A stretch of DNA of 64,000 nucleotides from positions 372,001-436,000 of the forward strand of contig NZ_CP055305.1 in assembly GCF_013377995.1 (NCBI RefSeq), given 5' to 3'. The notes under the pieces are model-generated. The model was given only the letters and a program-made list of their open reading frames with translations, did no database searches and was not told where the DNA came from. Shown piece by piece: positions 63,131 through 64,000 of this stretch (within the stretch, counting starts at the first letter, position 1; each line of letters begins with the position of its first letter). The stretch comes from Mannheimia pernigra. GTDB taxonomy: Bacteria; Pseudomonadota; Gammaproteobacteria; Enterobacterales; Pasteurellaceae. A program made the translations under genes and the position numbers.

Positions 63131-64000
63131 CCTCTTGGATGAAATTGTTGATGCAGCGATTTCAAACGAGCTTTTGCAACTTGGGTATAAATTTGCGTAG
63201 TGGATAAATCACTATGCCCAAGCAACATTTGCACTACTCGCAAATCCGCACCGTGGTTCACCAAATGAGTAGCAAAAGCGTGGCGAAGAACGTGTGGCGA
63301 AAGCTTATCTGGATCAATACCTGCAAGCACCGCATAATGCTTTATCCGATGCCAAAAGGTTTGCCTTGTCATCTGCTGTCCTCTACGACTTGGAAACACT
63401 ACATCAGATGGCTGATTATTTAATAATAGAGAACGACCATATTGAAAAAACTCTTGTATCCAATAACTAGCTTCTTCACCTAACGGCACCAACCGCTCTT
63501 TATCTCCCTTACCAATAATTCTCACCACGCCCTGTTTCAAGCTCAGATTATCTATGGAAAGAGAAACCAGCTCCGTTACACGCAGACCAGTTGCATAAAG
63601 CAGCTCTAACATCGCTTTATCCCGCAATTCTATTGGGTCTAAAGTATTAGGCGCATCCAGTAAATCCACCACTTGATCTTCACTTAATGATTTGGGTAAA
63701 TATACACCACGTTTAGGAGAGCTCAGTGTGAGAGTCGGATCATCTTCGCGAAAATGTTCAAGACTAAGAAAACGAAAAAATTTTCGTAAGCAGCTTAACA
63801 TTCGTGCTGTACTTGCCGCTTTATAGCCTTGCTCTAACCGCTCTCCTAAAAAAGCTTGTAAATCAAACTGATCGACATATAAGAAAGCCTTAGGCTTAGA
63901 AAAATAATCAGAAAAACGCTCTAAATCAAAACGATAAGAGGCTATCGTATTTTTAGACAAACTATGTTCTTGCCATAAAGTATCAAGAAATTGTTCGATA
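63127..64000 (-). CDS. xerD: Tyrosine recombinase XerD (5' end outside the window)
   Basis: XerD acts with XerC at dif to resolve chromosome dimers, switched on by FtsK. About 291 codons are present and the first few are missing; the reading continues IEQFLDTLWQEHS up to the window edge. Catalytic residues are seen in ATGLRVTEL (R), HVLRHAFATHL (H, R), LGHSDLSTTQIY (H, Y). It ends HQQFHPRG like other XerD. It lies about 8.7 kb from the element-borne FtsK-like gene whose gamma domain could touch it. Confidence 0.94.
   Translation of the reverse strand, partial: IEQFLDTLWQEHSLSKNTIASYRFDLERFSDYFSKPKAFLYVDQFDLQAFLGERLEQGYKAASTARMLSCLRKFFRFLSLEHFREDDPTLTLSSPKRGVYLPKSLSEDQVVDLLDAPNTLDPIELRDKAMLELLYATGLRVTELVSLSIDNLSLKQGVVRIIGKGDKERLVPLGEEASYWIQEFFQYGRSLLLNNQPSDVVFPSRRGQQMTRQTFWHRIKHYAVLAGIDPDKLSPHVLRHAFATHLVNHGADLRVVQMLLGHSDLSTTQIYTQVAKARLKSLHQQFHPRG

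Overview
The window is chromosomal DNA of a Pasteurellaceae bacterium, most likely Mannheimia or a close relative in the Actinobacillus pleuropneumoniae clade. The main evidence is the very frequent DNA-uptake word ACAAGCGGT(C), the 'Apl-type' uptake signal sequence (USS), often as inverted pairs just behind genes. Protein sequences and gene orders also fit Pasteurellaceae. The assignment comes from sequence character only.

Layout: 1-3.1 kb holds a glutathione S-transferase gene, tldD and prmA. A complete rRNA operon lies on the minus strand (about 9.4 down to 3.3 kb): promoter, boxA leader, 16S, tRNA-Ile, tRNA-Ala, 23S, two tandem 5S genes, tRNA-Asp, tRNA-Trp and a terminator. From 9.5 to 14.2 kb are frdABCD and the divergent epmA. 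From 14.4 to 24.4 kb are a BCCT transporter, a small methyltransferase-like membrane protein, murJ, rpsT, the yigZ-trkH-hemG operon, fmt and a ModF-like ATPase. From 24.4 to 32.5 kb is the envelope/lipoate cluster rsfS-rlmH-mrdA-rodA-rlpA-dacA-ybeD-lipB-lipA.

From 32.7 to 44.2 kb is a complete hexuronate uptake and catabolism locus. Two divergent operons share one control region with a near-consensus CRP site, a promoter and a nested operator-like palindrome. One operon encodes the TRAP membrane subunits, a GH31 glycosidase, a UxuR-type regulator and UxuA. The other encodes the TRAP binding protein, an SDR oxidoreductase, UxaC, KdgK and Eda. Together they convert glucuronate-type acids to pyruvate and glyceraldehyde 3-phosphate. 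A Slam-type outer-membrane protein and mutS follow (44.3-48.5 kb).

Between mutS and fklB (about 48.5-55.3 kb) lies a compact, USS-free, AT-rich integrated element. It encodes a tyrosine integrase, a stand-alone FtsK motor, an acidic protein, a GIY-YIG nuclease-like protein, a Cro/C1 regulator, a small papain/C39-like cysteine peptidase, a lysine-rich protein, an AlpA-like regulator and a Rep_trans-type initiator. This is the most novel part of the window. Its gene content recalls the MobT (Rep_trans) plus FtsK-like coupling-protein logic of Tn916/ICEBs1 elements, here in a Gram-negative host, and its regulator-peptidase pair recalls ImmR/ImmA with a different protease class. These parallels are inference.

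The remainder (55.4-64 kb) holds fklB, a thioredoxin-like gene, a decayed IS3-family element sitting in the loop of a terminator, an EexN-like lipoprotein, an MFS transporter, mnmE, tilS and the 3' part of xerD, which runs off the window.
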